Shown one piece after another: positions 26,020 through 34,527 of a stretch of DNA of 35,032 bases. The position numbers were made by a program, and so were the translations under genes. The DNA is taken from positions 1-35,032 of the forward strand of contig JAEUUY010000033.1 in the NCBI GenBank assembly GCA_016787225.1, given 5' to 3'. The first letter of the stretch is position 1. Every line of letters begins with the position of its first letter. The notes under the pieces were generated by a model. The model made no database searches. It had not been told where the DNA came from and saw only the letters and a program-made list of their open reading frames with translations. This DNA is from Chitinophagales bacterium. Lineage in GTDB: Bacteria; Bacteroidota; Bacteroidia; Chitinophagales; JADJOU01.

Positions 26020-27050
26020 AGGTTATTAATTATTGCAATTTTACCAATCGTTTTGCCATCTTCCAATAAGTTGTGTGCTTCTACTAATTGACTCTTTTGA
26101 TAATTGACTCCATGAATATGAGGAAATACTCCTTGCTGATAGAGTTTATAAACTTCTTGCATACATCGCTCGACTACCTCAGGTTTGCTATCGGCTATGG
26201 CTAGCATGTTAATGCCTATCATCGATTTACTGGGCATCAAGAATTTTGCGGGGGAAAATAGTGTTGTCGCAAAACTTAATAACTCGGGTATAAGTCCAAA
26301 AATGTTTTTGGGACCACTCAATTTTGATACGCCGAAAATGACATACTTCCCACCGCTATTAAGAGCCTTAAAGCCCTGTTTTATATTTCTACCACCGGCT
26401 ACACTATCGAAAATAAAGTCGATTTTCTTATAGGATCCGAAATCTCGGATTTTTTGATAAATATCTTCTGTTTTATAGTTAATAGTATGCTGTACGCCAA
26501 TAGATTTAAGAAAATTCAGTTTCTCAGAACTACCAGCCACGGCTATAATATTGCATTTTTTCCAAAGGGCTATTTGCACTATACCTAATCCGACACCCCC
26601 TGCAGCTGCATGGACGAGGATAGTATCACCCTCTCTTAAATTGATAGACTCCATAGTGGCGCAATATGCCGTTGATAACTGAGTAGCCATAGCCAATTGT
26701 TGATATGCAGGAATCTGAGGATCAATCTTAATACAGGCTCTTTCATCTGTAATAGCATAGTCTGCATATCCTCCAAATCGGGTCAAGGCTACCACATGGT
26801 CTCCCTTTGCAAATTTAGAAATTCCACTTCCTACTTCTTCGACCCATCCACATACATCATAGCCCAAGACACAAGGCATGGGTGGCATATCCGGGTATAA
26901 ACCTAGTCGCGCCATCACATCAGCATAATTTAAACCGAAAGCAGAAACTTTTATTAATACTTCATTCAATTTAGGTTGAGGTCTTGCTACCTCTCGCCAT
27001 TCAAAGGCTTTTGCAGCCTTGCCTTTTTTGATTAAATATGCAGCTTGCAT
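26016..27050 (-). CDS. Zinc-free MDR oxidoreductase (quinone reductase / VAT-1-like)
   Basis: 344 aa medium-chain dehydrogenase. N-terminal GroES-like domain (LIKVSAFGLNYADVMARLGLYPDMPPMPCVLGYDVCGWVEEVG), Rossmann domain with ILVHAAAGGVGLGIVQIA and NADPH-type IAVAGSSEKL. It lacks the structural and catalytic zinc Cys set, fitting quinone oxidoreductase/VAT-1-like proteins. Substrate not known. Two nt upstream lies the lpxB stop. Confidence 0.9.
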   Translation of the reverse strand: MQAAYLIKKGKAAKAFEWREVARPQPKLNEVLIKVSAFGLNYADVMARLGLYPDMPPMPCVLGYDVCGWVEEVGSGISKFAKGDHVVALTRFGGYADYAITDERACIKIDPQIPAYQQLAMATQLSTAYCATMESINLREGDTILVHAAAGGVGLGIVQIALWKKCNIIAVAGSSEKLNFLKSIGVQHTINYKTEDIYQKIRDFGSYKKIDFIFDSVAGGRNIKQGFKALNSGGKYVIFGVSKLSGPKNIFGLIPELLSFATTLFSPAKFLMPSKSMIGINMLAIADSKPEVVERCMQEVYKLYQQGVFPHIHGVNYQKSQLVEAHNLLEDGKTIGKIAIINNL

Positions 27051-27052
27051 TT

Positions 27053-28183
27053 TTATTTATTTAATTTTTGAATAATAATATCCGCCACTCGCTTCGAGGC
27101 ATTTTTTTGTCCAAGCTTTGACTTTAGTTCTCGATAATTACTGACTAACTCCTGCTTATAAGTTTCATCTTCTAATTTACGAATTTCACGTAACAAATTT
27201 TCTTTACTTAAATCATCCTGGATGAGTTCTTTGACGATTTCTCTTCCAAAAATTAAATTGACAAGAGAAATAAAAGGCACCTTGATTAATCGCTTACCAA
27301 TTTCATAATTTAATAGCCCACTCTTATAACATACAATCTGGGGAACCTCTGCGAGGGCGGTTTGCAGAGTGGCTGTTCCCGAAGATACCATTGCTATATC
27401 TGAATTATTTATTACTTTTTCACTGTCATCAAAAACCAATTCAATATCCTTATTTCCAATTATCTTTCTATAGAAATCCTTCCCTAAATGACTCATAGCG
27501 GCTACCAGAAATTTGTAGCCCAATAATTCACTTTGCACACTCAACATAACCGGAAGAATATGCTCCACTTCCTGTTTCCTGCTTCCCGGTAACAAAGCGA
27601 TTTGGCTCTTGTCTTTTAACTTTCTACTTTCAACTTTTGACTGTAAAAGAGGATGCCCCACAAACTCAGTCTTTACGCCTCTCTTTTGAAAAAACTCTTC
27701 TTCAAATGGCAAAATAACAAGGAGTTCATCGATATACTTCGCCATTTTTTTTACTCTATTTTCTTTCCAAGCCCAGGCCTGAGGGGCAATATAATAGATA
27801 ACCACAAAGCCATTCTTCTTTAACCATGGGAGTAATCTAAGATTGAAACCCGGATAATCTATCAATACAACAATCTTAGGGTTAACTTCCAAAATTTGTT
27901 TCTTAACTAATCCAAAGTTTCGGATTATTGTGGGTAAATTTCGAATAACCTCATAAAAACCCATAAACGCGAGCTCACGATAATGCTTGAGAATATGGGC
28001 ACCAGCAGCTTGCATTTTACCGCCTCCCCAAGCAGAGATTTTTAGCGAGGGGTTTTGAGTCAATAATTCTTTGACTAGATTCGAGCCATGCAAATCGCCT
28101 GATGCCTCGCCAGAAATGATAAATAAATGGTTTTGGTCTCGCACGGAATTCACAGAAATCGGAGAATTTTTAATTAATGACAC
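27053..28183 (-). CDS. lpxB: Lipid-A-disaccharide synthase
   Basis: 376 aa GT19 enzyme joining lipid X to UDP-2,3-diacylglucosamine at the inner membrane. LFIISGEASGDLHGSNL, SAWGGGKMQAAG, ELAFMGFYEVI, VVLIDYPGFNLRL, YYIAPQAWAWKENRVKKM, FVGHPLL, LLPGSRKQEVEHILPVM and SSGTATLQTAL are all present. The ATG at 28183 gives 15 extra residues and overlaps the GxxExxY 3' end by 14 nt; a GTG nearer to the core is possible. Between GHPLL and IALLPGSR lies QSKVESRKLKDKSQ, encoded by a drifting AAAGTTGAAAGT-type repeat (about 27606-27649) like those in intergenic DNA here. Confidence 0.95.
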   Translation of the reverse strand: MSLIKNSPISVNSVRDQNHLFIISGEASGDLHGSNLVKELLTQNPSLKISAWGGGKMQAAGAHILKHYRELAFMGFYEVIRNLPTIIRNFGLVKKQILEVNPKIVVLIDYPGFNLRLLPWLKKNGFVVIYYIAPQAWAWKENRVKKMAKYIDELLVILPFEEEFFQKRGVKTEFVGHPLLQSKVESRKLKDKSQIALLPGSRKQEVEHILPVMLSVQSELLGYKFLVAAMSHLGKDFYRKIIGNKDIELVFDDSEKVINNSDIAMVSSGTATLQTALAEVPQIVCYKSGLLNYEIGKRLIKVPFISLVNLIFGREIVKELIQDDLSKENLLREIRKLEDETYKQELVSNYRELKSKLGQKNASKRVADIIIQKLNK

Positions 28184-28547
28184 GAATAATAGACTCTTTA
28201 TCTTTAAGAATTTCTGCGTTAAAATTAACTAGAAATCCTATTTTCTTTTCAGCTAATCGCAAATATGTAAGCAATTGCTTTTTATGTACATTTTTTAAGG
28301 ATTCTACAGACTTTATCTCTAATACAATTTTGTTTTCTACCAGTATATCTATCCTAAATCCCAAGCCTAATTCATTATTCTTATATAAAACGGGAAGGTC
28401 AATCTGAGAATCGACCACTAAGCCCAATGTCTTTAATTCAAAGATCAAAGCAGCTTCATAAACACTTTCAAACAATCCTGTACCGAGTTCTTTATGAACT
28501 TCAAAACAAGCTCCTCTTATCAAATAAGTCAATTCATTTACATCCAT
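28170..28547 (-). CDS. GxxExxY protein
   Basis: 125 aa from the ATG at 28547. Signature HKELGTGLFESVYEAAL (G-x-x-E-x-x-Y) with LPVLYKNNELGLGFRIDILVENKIVLEIKSVESL, a PD-(D/E)xK-like core (D ... EIK) typical of this family, whose function is unknown. The frame is open for 20 more codons to another ATG at 28607, but that stretch consists of CACGGAA-type repeat words, so 28547 is chosen. The gene reads into lpxB with a 14-nt overlap. Confidence 0.92.
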   Translation of the reverse strand: MDVNELTYLIRGACFEVHKELGTGLFESVYEAALIFELKTLGLVVDSQIDLPVLYKNNELGLGFRIDILVENKIVLEIKSVESLKNVHKKQLLTYLRLAEKKIGFLVNFNAEILKDKESIIRVIN

Positions 28548-28577
28548 ATAACATTTTTCTATTGCTCTCGCTGAAAG

Positions 28578-28635
28578 CACGGAATACACAGAATTTCCTC
28601 CTATCAAACTTTCCGTGTCTTCTGTGTTTTCCGTG
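28578..28635. repeat. Inverted repeat of CACGGAA-type words upstream of GxxExxY
   Basis: CACGGAATACACAGAA (28578-28593) and TTCTGTGTTTTCCGTG (28620-28635) are inverted copies with one mismatch in 16 and a 26-bp spacer. The same words (CACGGAATAC, CACAGAA) recur in the 173-bp array near the right edge. No gene lies in 28548-28643. Confidence 0.8.
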
Positions 28636-28643
28636 AGAAATAA

Positions 28644-29336
28644 TTAAACATTTGCGAGAAAACCCACCTGCGTCAATGCAACCAATCCAGCTGTCTCCAC
28701 TCGCAATACATTCTTAGACAAAGATACCTCTTTTAAACCTAAATCTCGAATGACTCTAAACTCTTCCTCGGAAAAATCACCTTCAGGACCTATTACAATC
28801 GTCGCATAATCTGTTTTAGGAAAATCTGAAATCTTTTTCACAGCACCTATCGAAGCCACAAAAGTGTTTTCTAAACAAGTTGTTATCCATTTTTCAAACT
28901 TGATTGCCTCTTCTAATAATGGAAAATGAAAGACTTGCGCCTGTTTACATGCTGACTGGATGATTTTATTCCATCGCTCAATATTGACCTTGTTTCGCTC
29001 TGTTCTCTGAAAGATGATAGGAGTGATTTTCCCCACTCCTATTTCACAAGCCTTTTCTAAAAACCACTCAAATCGATCATTAGATTTCGTAGGAGAAATG
29101 GCTATATGCAACTCAGAGGCTCTTTGATTGGTTTTTATTTTCTCAATAAATTTCAACTGAGTTTTCTTTGGATGAGCGACTAAAATTTCACATATTAGTT
29201 TAGAGCCCTTCCCATCAATAATATGAATTTTATCACCAACTTGATGTCGAAGTACAGAAACAGAGTGTTTGCTCTCTTCTTCGCTGAGAAAGAAAGGTTC
29301 GGTTTGAGACCAAGAGTGAGAATAGAAGAGTTGCAT
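28644..29336 (-). CDS. rsmE: 16S rRNA (uracil-1498-N3)-methyltransferase
   Basis: 230 aa SPOUT-class enzyme that methylates U1498 of 16S rRNA. N-terminal PUA-like part (EEESKHSVSVLRHQVGDKIHIIDGKG), then the trefoil-knot domain with FEWFLEKACEIGVGKITPI, SACKQAQVFHFP, IGPEGDFSEEEFRVI and SKNVLRVETAGLVAL. Typical length. It lies 37 nt after the AAA+ gene. Confidence 0.95.
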   Translation of the reverse strand: MQLFYSHSWSQTEPFFLSEEESKHSVSVLRHQVGDKIHIIDGKGSKLICEILVAHPKKTQLKFIEKIKTNQRASELHIAISPTKSNDRFEWFLEKACEIGVGKITPIIFQRTERNKVNIERWNKIIQSACKQAQVFHFPLLEEAIKFEKWITTCLENTFVASIGAVKKISDFPKTDYATIVIGPEGDFSEEEFRVIRDLGLKEVSLSKNVLRVETAGLVALTQVGFLANV

Positions 29337-29342
29337 GGCTAT

Positions 29343-29377
29343 ATACTAAAAACTAACAACTCGAAACTAAAAATTAA
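29343..29377. repeat. Drifting short-word repeat (ACTAAAAACTAAC type)
   Basis: The gap between rsmE and the AAA+ gene is filled by near-repeats of AACTAAAAA/ACTAACAACT/CGAAACTAAAAATT. Similar drifting words occur at 13482-13519, 32139-32175, 33037-33110 and 34945-34982. Confidence 0.55.
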
Positions 29378-31977
29378 AACCCTATCCTCACTCCTTTGCC
29401 GCTTTCCAAGAAATCATCTTTCGTTGGATCCAGGTCTTTCACGTCGTCCATAGTGATGGTCGCCCTAATTTTATCTGTACGCTTTTCTGCAGGCATTTCT
29501 GCTAAGCGAAGATTTTGTACCTTAACTACCTTCTCTACCAACTTTCTTATCGCGCGACCGTTACCGAAATATTTCGACTTCTGACGGACGAGTTGTTTTA
29601 AATAATCCAACATAAATTCGTTGGCTTTTTTATCGAGTTTCAATTCTTCATTTGCCAACATATTAAAGAAAATAGTTTGCAATTCTTCGGCACTATAATC
29701 TTCAAAATCAAATTTTCTGTCGAAGCGTGAACGCAATCCTGGATTGCTCTCCAAGAAGTTCATCATTCTATCGGTATATCCTGCCACGATAACAATAAAC
29801 TCACCGCGCTGATCCTCCATTCGCTTCAACAAGGTGTCTATAGCCTCATTTCCAAAATCACCCCCGTGTCCAGATGTCAAGGAGTAGGCTTCATCGATAA
29901 ACAAGACGCTGCCTTTGGCTTTGTCTATCATTTCTGTGGTCTTAATAGCAGTCTGACCCACGAAGGCTCCGACGAGTTTTTCTCTGTCACATTCTATCAA
30001 ATCTCCTCTTTCTATTATCCCAATGGCTTTGAAAATTCTTGCTAGAATTCTGGCGACCGTCGTTTTCCCTGTTCCTGGATTTCCTAAAAAAACAGAATGC
30101 AGAGGAAATTTATTCAAAACATCTTTGCCTTCTTCTTGATAGTATCTTACGAGTGTTATCAATTCATTGACTTCTTTCTTGACATTCGTCAAACCCACTA
30201 AGGCATTGAGTTCTGCTAAACTATCTTTTAAGAGTTCTTCATCTACCGGTATATGCGGTTTCTTCTTTTTGTTTTCTTCAAAGACCTCTTTGATGTCCGC
30301 TTCTGTGATTTCGGCAAATACTTCGGCAGGCAATTCCTTGACATTTTCATTTTTCATCAATCGAATACCCATATTCATTTTGGACTCATTGACCACAGAC
30401 ATGACCATACGGGCGTTTCCGAATGAATTGGTGCGCGAACGATAGGCATCGACCAACTTTTTAGAAAGCAAAGCCTTAGCTTCTGGCAATAAATTTAATT
30501 TATGTTTATTGTATTCTAATAAGGCGATTTCCTCCAATTCTTGCGGAGTATAATCTTGGAAATAGTAATAGTGTGAAAATCTAGATTTCAAGCCAGGATT
30601 AGAGTCCAAAAATACTTCCATTTCCTTAGGGTAACCAGCTACGAAAACTGCCAAATCTCCTTTGCCATCACTCATTTCTTTGAGCAATATTTCGATGACC
30701 TCCCGACCAAAATCTTTGGAATCTTCACCAGAGCGATAAAGCGCATAAGCCTCGTCAATAAATAAAATACCACCACGAGCAGCATCTATAGCTTCTTTTA
30801 CTTTAGGTGCCGTTTGACCTATATATTCCGCTACTAAATCTGCTCTATCCACTTCGTGAATATGCCCTTTGGATAAAAATCCTAATTTATGAAATATCTT
30901 TCCCAATAATCGTGCTACAGTAGTTTTACCAGTTCCTGGATTTCCTAAAAAGGCCGAATGAATTGATATTCCAGAGTTGTCATCATAACCTTTCTCCTTG
31001 CGAATAACTAAGAAATTAAGGTATTGTACATAGTCTTTCACTTCCTGTTTGATATTCTCCAGCCCTGTCAAACTATCTAATTCTTGAATCAATTCATCTA
31101 AGGTCTTGGCATCGACCTCCTCTTCTACACTCATAGGGAGCATGCCCATGTTATTAAACATTTCACTGCCTATAGTGATTAAGTTTGATTCCCCTTCTGT
31201 GTATTTATCGCCCATTTTAAATGGTATCACCGCGATAAGGGTATCCATAAATACCACTTCTACAGTATAATTATCCTCAAACCATGAACCCTTGACATCG
31301 CTTCCCCAGCCTGTTTCGAAGAGGTAACTCTCACCTCTAGGTATGCGTGCCATGCGCACTGAGCTTCCTTTTAATTGTCGTGCATCGTTATAAAAATTGA
31401 AGGTCATTTCACACATCCAATCTTTATCTAGCAAATTTTCTATCTCACATTCTACCCATACAAAACGAGTTTCTTTATAATCAAACTCCATCAAATATTT
31501 TCGCTCGGAAATATTCAAGTTGCTATCGGGGCCTTCGTACAAAGCCGCATCAGAAATGAAAAAATATTTATTTTCATAGGTAGTGACCAGTCCTACATCA
31601 TAGACATAGAAATATGTAGTAGCCACTAATTCATCATCGATATAAGCTTCCCAGCAGTACTCGCCTTCTTTCCAATAACTTCCTGGCATTTCTTGTCCCC
31701 AACCTTCGCGCACAAATACAATATTGTCTTCTGCTTTTACTATACGTGTCGCATGTATATTGCACAACTCTATGCGTGCAGTCTTAGTTGAAAATGCTTT
31801 TAAGTTGATTCGTGCAGTCCATTCTCCTTCATCAAATCGTTTATTGAAAAACGCTAGTTCGGCATAGATATGTCTGACTTCATTGCTATCAAATACATGC
31901 CTATACTTTTTAGACTCGTAGAGCCATTCATTCGAAGTATAAACCTTAAGGCTTTTATATTTATAGTTATCGGACAT
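29374..31977 (-). CDS. Double CbxX/CfxQ-type AAA+ ATPase with duplicated N-terminal domain
   Basis: 867 aa. Two AAA+ modules of the CbxX/SpoVK/EccA branch: Walker A GNPGTGKT at 345-352 and 632-639, Walker B ILFIDEA (404-410) and VLFIDEA (691-697), pore-loop type DLVAEYIGQT and KLVGAFVGQT, and SNPGLxSRF arginine-finger regions. Both look active. Residues about 50-125 and 170-255 are two related beta-rich domains, each with GWGxxxxGS(Y/W) (92-101 and 223-232) and a following strand (CWEAYIDDELVATTYFYV; TVEVVFMDTLIAVIPFKM). I do not recognise this N-terminal module. Such ATPases remodel protein complexes (for example Rubisco activases, type VII secretion); the client here is unknown. Apparently monocistronic or leading rsmE. 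Confidence 0.92.
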   Translation of the reverse strand: MSDNYKYKSLKVYTSNEWLYESKKYRHVFDSNEVRHIYAELAFFNKRFDEGEWTARINLKAFSTKTARIELCNIHATRIVKAEDNIVFVREGWGQEMPGSYWKEGEYCWEAYIDDELVATTYFYVYDVGLVTTYENKYFFISDAALYEGPDSNLNISERKYLMEFDYKETRFVWVECEIENLLDKDWMCEMTFNFYNDARQLKGSSVRMARIPRGESYLFETGWGSDVKGSWFEDNYTVEVVFMDTLIAVIPFKMGDKYTEGESNLITIGSEMFNNMGMLPMSVEEEVDAKTLDELIQELDSLTGLENIKQEVKDYVQYLNFLVIRKEKGYDDNSGISIHSAFLGNPGTGKTTVARLLGKIFHKLGFLSKGHIHEVDRADLVAEYIGQTAPKVKEAIDAARGGILFIDEAYALYRSGEDSKDFGREVIEILLKEMSDGKGDLAVFVAGYPKEMEVFLDSNPGLKSRFSHYYYFQDYTPQELEEIALLEYNKHKLNLLPEAKALLSKKLVDAYRSRTNSFGNARMVMSVVNESKMNMGIRLMKNENVKELPAEVFAEITEADIKEVFEENKKKKPHIPVDEELLKDSLAELNALVGLTNVKKEVNELITLVRYYQEEGKDVLNKFPLHSVFLGNPGTGKTTVARILARIFKAIGIIERGDLIECDREKLVGAFVGQTAIKTTEMIDKAKGSVLFIDEAYSLTSGHGGDFGNEAIDTLLKRMEDQRGEFIVIVAGYTDRMMNFLESNPGLRSRFDRKFDFEDYSAEELQTIFFNMLANEELKLDKKANEFMLDYLKQLVRQKSKYFGNGRAIRKLVEKVVKVQNLRLAEMPAEKRTDKIRATITMDDVKDLDPTKDDFLESGKGVRIGF

Positions 31978-32048
31978 ATATTTTTATTCATTCAAATACT
32001 ATGCGAATATATACTATTTTTCAATGCAGAAGTTTTTTTTTGATTTTG

Positions 32049-32080
32049 TTTGGATTCCTTAACGAAGTGCGCTATTTTTG
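32049..32080 (+). promoter_or_regulatory. Promoter for the ZIP transporter
   Basis: TTTG (32049-32052), a 20-bp spacer and TATTTTTG (32073-32080) match both Bacteroidota elements exactly. It implies a 5' leader of about 125 nt before the ATG at 32211 that contains the AT-rich drifting repeat. Confidence 0.5.
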
Positions 32081-32138
32081 TTTCGCATATTTGAGTTTAT
32101 AGATAGTTTGTTTTGCTAACGCAATATTGAATTTCATT

Positions 32139-32175
32139 AGTAATTATTAATTGTTAATTATTAATTATTAATCAG
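32139..32175. repeat. Drifting AT-rich word repeat (TTAATTATTAATT)
   Basis: Overlapping copies of TTAATTATTAATTGTTAATT run through the predicted leader of the ZIP gene; highly palindromic words. A shorter relative is at 13482-13519. The rest of 31978-32210 holds the promoter and no gene. Confidence 0.7.
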
Positions 32176-32210
32176 TTAGTTGTTTAAATTTGCTTTTAAT
32201 AGACTTTCAC

Positions 32211-33032
32211 ATGAACCAGTTAATTGAAAATATCGTAGCACTCGGACCGGTTTGGGCTGCATTTTTTGCTACCAGTTTTACGTGGCTACTAACTGCGAGT
32301 GGAGCTGCTATTGTATTTATTTTTAAGGATCTGTCTAGAAAAACACTCGATGGCATGTTGGGCTTTACAGGTGGTGTCATGGTAGCCGCCAGTTTTTGGT
32401 CTTTGTTAGCTCCGGCTATTGAGATGAGTCCCGGTGAAGGATTCTCTAAGGCTTTTCCTGCAGCTTTTGGTTTTTTCTTGGGGGCTATTTTTTTGTTTGC
32501 TTTGGATAAATTGCTTCCTCACCTTCATATTAATTTTCAAGACGAACAAGCAGAAGGAGTAAAGACAGGCTGGCATAGAACCACACTACTCGTATTGGCT
32601 ATCACACTGCATAACATTCCCGAAGGACTTGCCGTAGGAGTGCTTTTCGGGGGTGCAGCTGCGGGCATAGAAGGCGCAACCTATGGCGGAGCTATAGCCT
32701 TAGCTATAGGTATTGGTATTCAAAACTTTCCAGAAGGAATCGCAGTCAGTATGCCACTTAGACGACAAGGATTAAGTCGATTCAAATCCTTCTGGTATGG
32801 GCAGATGTCTGCTATCGTCGAACCTGTGGCTGGGGTGATAGGCGCTTTGCTCGTTTTACAAATTCAACCCATATTGCCCTATGCACTTGCCTTCGCTGCC
32901 GGTGCTATGATTTATGTAGTGGTAGAAGAGGTGATTCCAGAAACGCAACAAGATAATTATACCGATATAGCCACACTCGGTTTTATAGCTGGGTTTATTG
33001 TCATGATGTTGCTGGATGTAGGGTTGGGGTAA
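32211..33032 (+). CDS. ZIP-family metal transporter
   Basis: 273 aa from the ATG at 32211 (a TTG at 32190 also opens the frame but is less likely). About eight membrane segments. Metal-path motifs HNIPEGLAVGVLFGGAAAG and GIGIQNFPEGIAVSMPLR in the fourth and fifth segments are diagnostic for ZIP proteins of the ZupT/GufA type, which import zinc and other divalent ions. No neighbouring regulator is seen. Confidence 0.93.
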   Translation: MNQLIENIVALGPVWAAFFATSFTWLLTASGAAIVFIFKDLSRKTLDGMLGFTGGVMVAASFWSLLAPAIEMSPGEGFSKAFPAAFGFFLGAIFLFALDKLLPHLHINFQDEQAEGVKTGWHRTTLLVLAITLHNIPEGLAVGVLFGGAAAGIEGATYGGAIALAIGIGIQNFPEGIAVSMPLRRQGLSRFKSFWYGQMSAIVEPVAGVIGALLVLQIQPILPYALAFAAGAMIYVVVEEVIPETQQDNYTDIATLGFIAGFIVMMLLDVGLG

Positions 33033-33036
33033 TGTT

Positions 33037-33110
33037 TAGTTGTAAATTTTAAGTGATAAGTTTTAAGTTGTTGTTGCTAGAAACTAATCACCGTTGTCTG
33101 ACCACAAACT
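33037..33110. repeat. Drifting short-word repeat between the ZIP and M20 genes
   Basis: TTAAGTGATAAGTTTTAAGTT followed by ACCACAAACTACTGACGACT-type words. Same low-complexity style as the other gene-end repeats. Fills most of the 112-bp convergent gap; no clear terminator hairpin with T-tract seen. Confidence 0.5.
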
Positions 33111-33144
33111 ACTGACGACTCCGACTGAGAACTACCCTCTGCGA

Positions 33145-34311
33145 CTACTTCAATAGTACCCTTGCCATCTCCGCCATAGCGCTACTACCTATAACCAAGG
33201 CATCTTCATCAATATCAAATTTCGGATTATGAACGGAAATCGTAGTCCCCTTCGATGTATTTCCTGTGCCTAAGCGGAAAAAACTTGCCGCACAATGATG
33301 TCCATAAAATGAAAAATCCTCTGCCCCCATACGGATAGGCATTTCTACAACATTCTCTATACCTATTAATTTGGCTGCTAAATCAGAAATCTTAGTTGTC
33401 AATTCCACGTCATTATTCACAAATGGAACACCAAGCGGGATATCCACGACACACTCTCCACCAAAACTTTTCACTATCCCCTGTGCAATATCCTTAATTT
33501 TTTGTTGAATTTCTTTTCTCCAAGCTTCATCAAAGGTGCGAAGCGTGCCTTTGAGTTCTACTTTTTCTGGGATAATATTCGTGGCACCAAATCCATGAAT
33601 ATCGCCAAAAGTCAATACAGTAGGCGTTTTAGGATCTGCGTAGCGACTGACTAGATTTTGTAGTGCTAGAATAATATGCGCCGAAATCACTACGGGATCT
33701 ATACACAAGTGTGGTGAAGCGCCATGTCCTCCCTTACCCAAAATCGTCATATATATTTCATCGGCCGATGCCATAAATGGACCCGTCCGAAACCCAAGTT
33801 TCCCGACCTCTAATTCTGGAGTCACATGGAGACCAATAATGGATTCGACTGAGTTTAGTACACCTGCTTTAATAAATGCCTCTGCACCAGATGGCTGTTT
33901 TTCCTCGGAGGGTTGAAAAATTAATTTTATGCTACCCTGCCATTTATCTTTGTTTTCCATAAGATATTTGGCCGCTCCTAATAAGCAAGTGGTATGAACA
34001 TCGTGACCACATGCGTGCATCACGCCTTCATTTTTACTTTTATATTCACAGGTATTTTGTTCTGAAATAGGCAGTGCATCGATATCGGCTCTCAAGGCTA
34101 TGGTTTTACCCTTTCCGCTAGTTATAGTAGCCACAAGTCCAGTAGACAATGGCTTTTCTATACTGGTAATTCCCATTTTCTCTAATTCAGACTGAATAAA
34201 CTGGGTAGTCTGAACCTCTTCCCAAGACAACTCAGGATGGCTGTGCATATGGTGTCTCCATCGCAGGAGTTCTTGGTGGTAGGAATAGGTAGGGTAGGTG
34301 CTTAAGTTCAT
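33145..34311 (-). CDS. M20-family amidohydrolase (N-acyl amino acid / hippurate hydrolase type)
   Basis: 388 aa. RWRHHMHSHPELSWEE, ALRADIDALPISEQN, HACGHDVHTTCLLGAAKYL (metal ligands), FQPSEEKQPSGAEAFIKAG, GKGGHGASPHLCIDPV (dimer-domain His) and GAEDFSFYGHHCAASFFRLG are in the order expected for M20D amidohydrolases, which release amino acids from N-acyl derivatives. Cytoplasmic, no signal. The substrate cannot be told from sequence; N-acetyl-diaminopimelate deacetylase is a relative. Convergent with the ZIP gene. Confidence 0.92.
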   Translation of the reverse strand: MNLSTYPTYSYHQELLRWRHHMHSHPELSWEEVQTTQFIQSELEKMGITSIEKPLSTGLVATITSGKGKTIALRADIDALPISEQNTCEYKSKNEGVMHACGHDVHTTCLLGAAKYLMENKDKWQGSIKLIFQPSEEKQPSGAEAFIKAGVLNSVESIIGLHVTPELEVGKLGFRTGPFMASADEIYMTILGKGGHGASPHLCIDPVVISAHIILALQNLVSRYADPKTPTVLTFGDIHGFGATNIIPEKVELKGTLRTFDEAWRKEIQQKIKDIAQGIVKSFGGECVVDIPLGVPFVNNDVELTTKISDLAAKLIGIENVVEMPIRMGAEDFSFYGHHCAASFFRLGTGNTSKGTTISVHNPKFDIDEDALVIGSSAMAEMARVLLK

Positions 34312-34527
34312 ATAACAAAGGTAATTATAATTATGAATTTTTATTTTTTAATTTTTAATAGTTTACTGGGAATTGTTTCAGAGAGTTACACAAAGTTTTG
34401 GCACAACTTATACCGATGCTCCAGAAGAGTTACACGAAGATTTTTAAATTCTCATAGAAATCTCAGACCTGTCTGTCCACCTCCGGAGGAATACACAGTA
34501 CCATACTTTTGTAACTTTGCGCAATTA
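34312..34527. other. Gene-free stretch with a degenerate copy of the array words
   Basis: No convincing gene. From about 34370 it carries GGAATTGTTTCAGAGAGTTACAC and GAGTTACACGAAGA words that look like a decayed unit of the adjoining 173-bp array. Short open frames here are repeat-derived. Confidence 0.6.

Noticed and set aside
28548-28607. 20-codon N-terminal extension of the GxxExxY protein
   Set aside because: Encoded by repeat words and absent from the usual family length.
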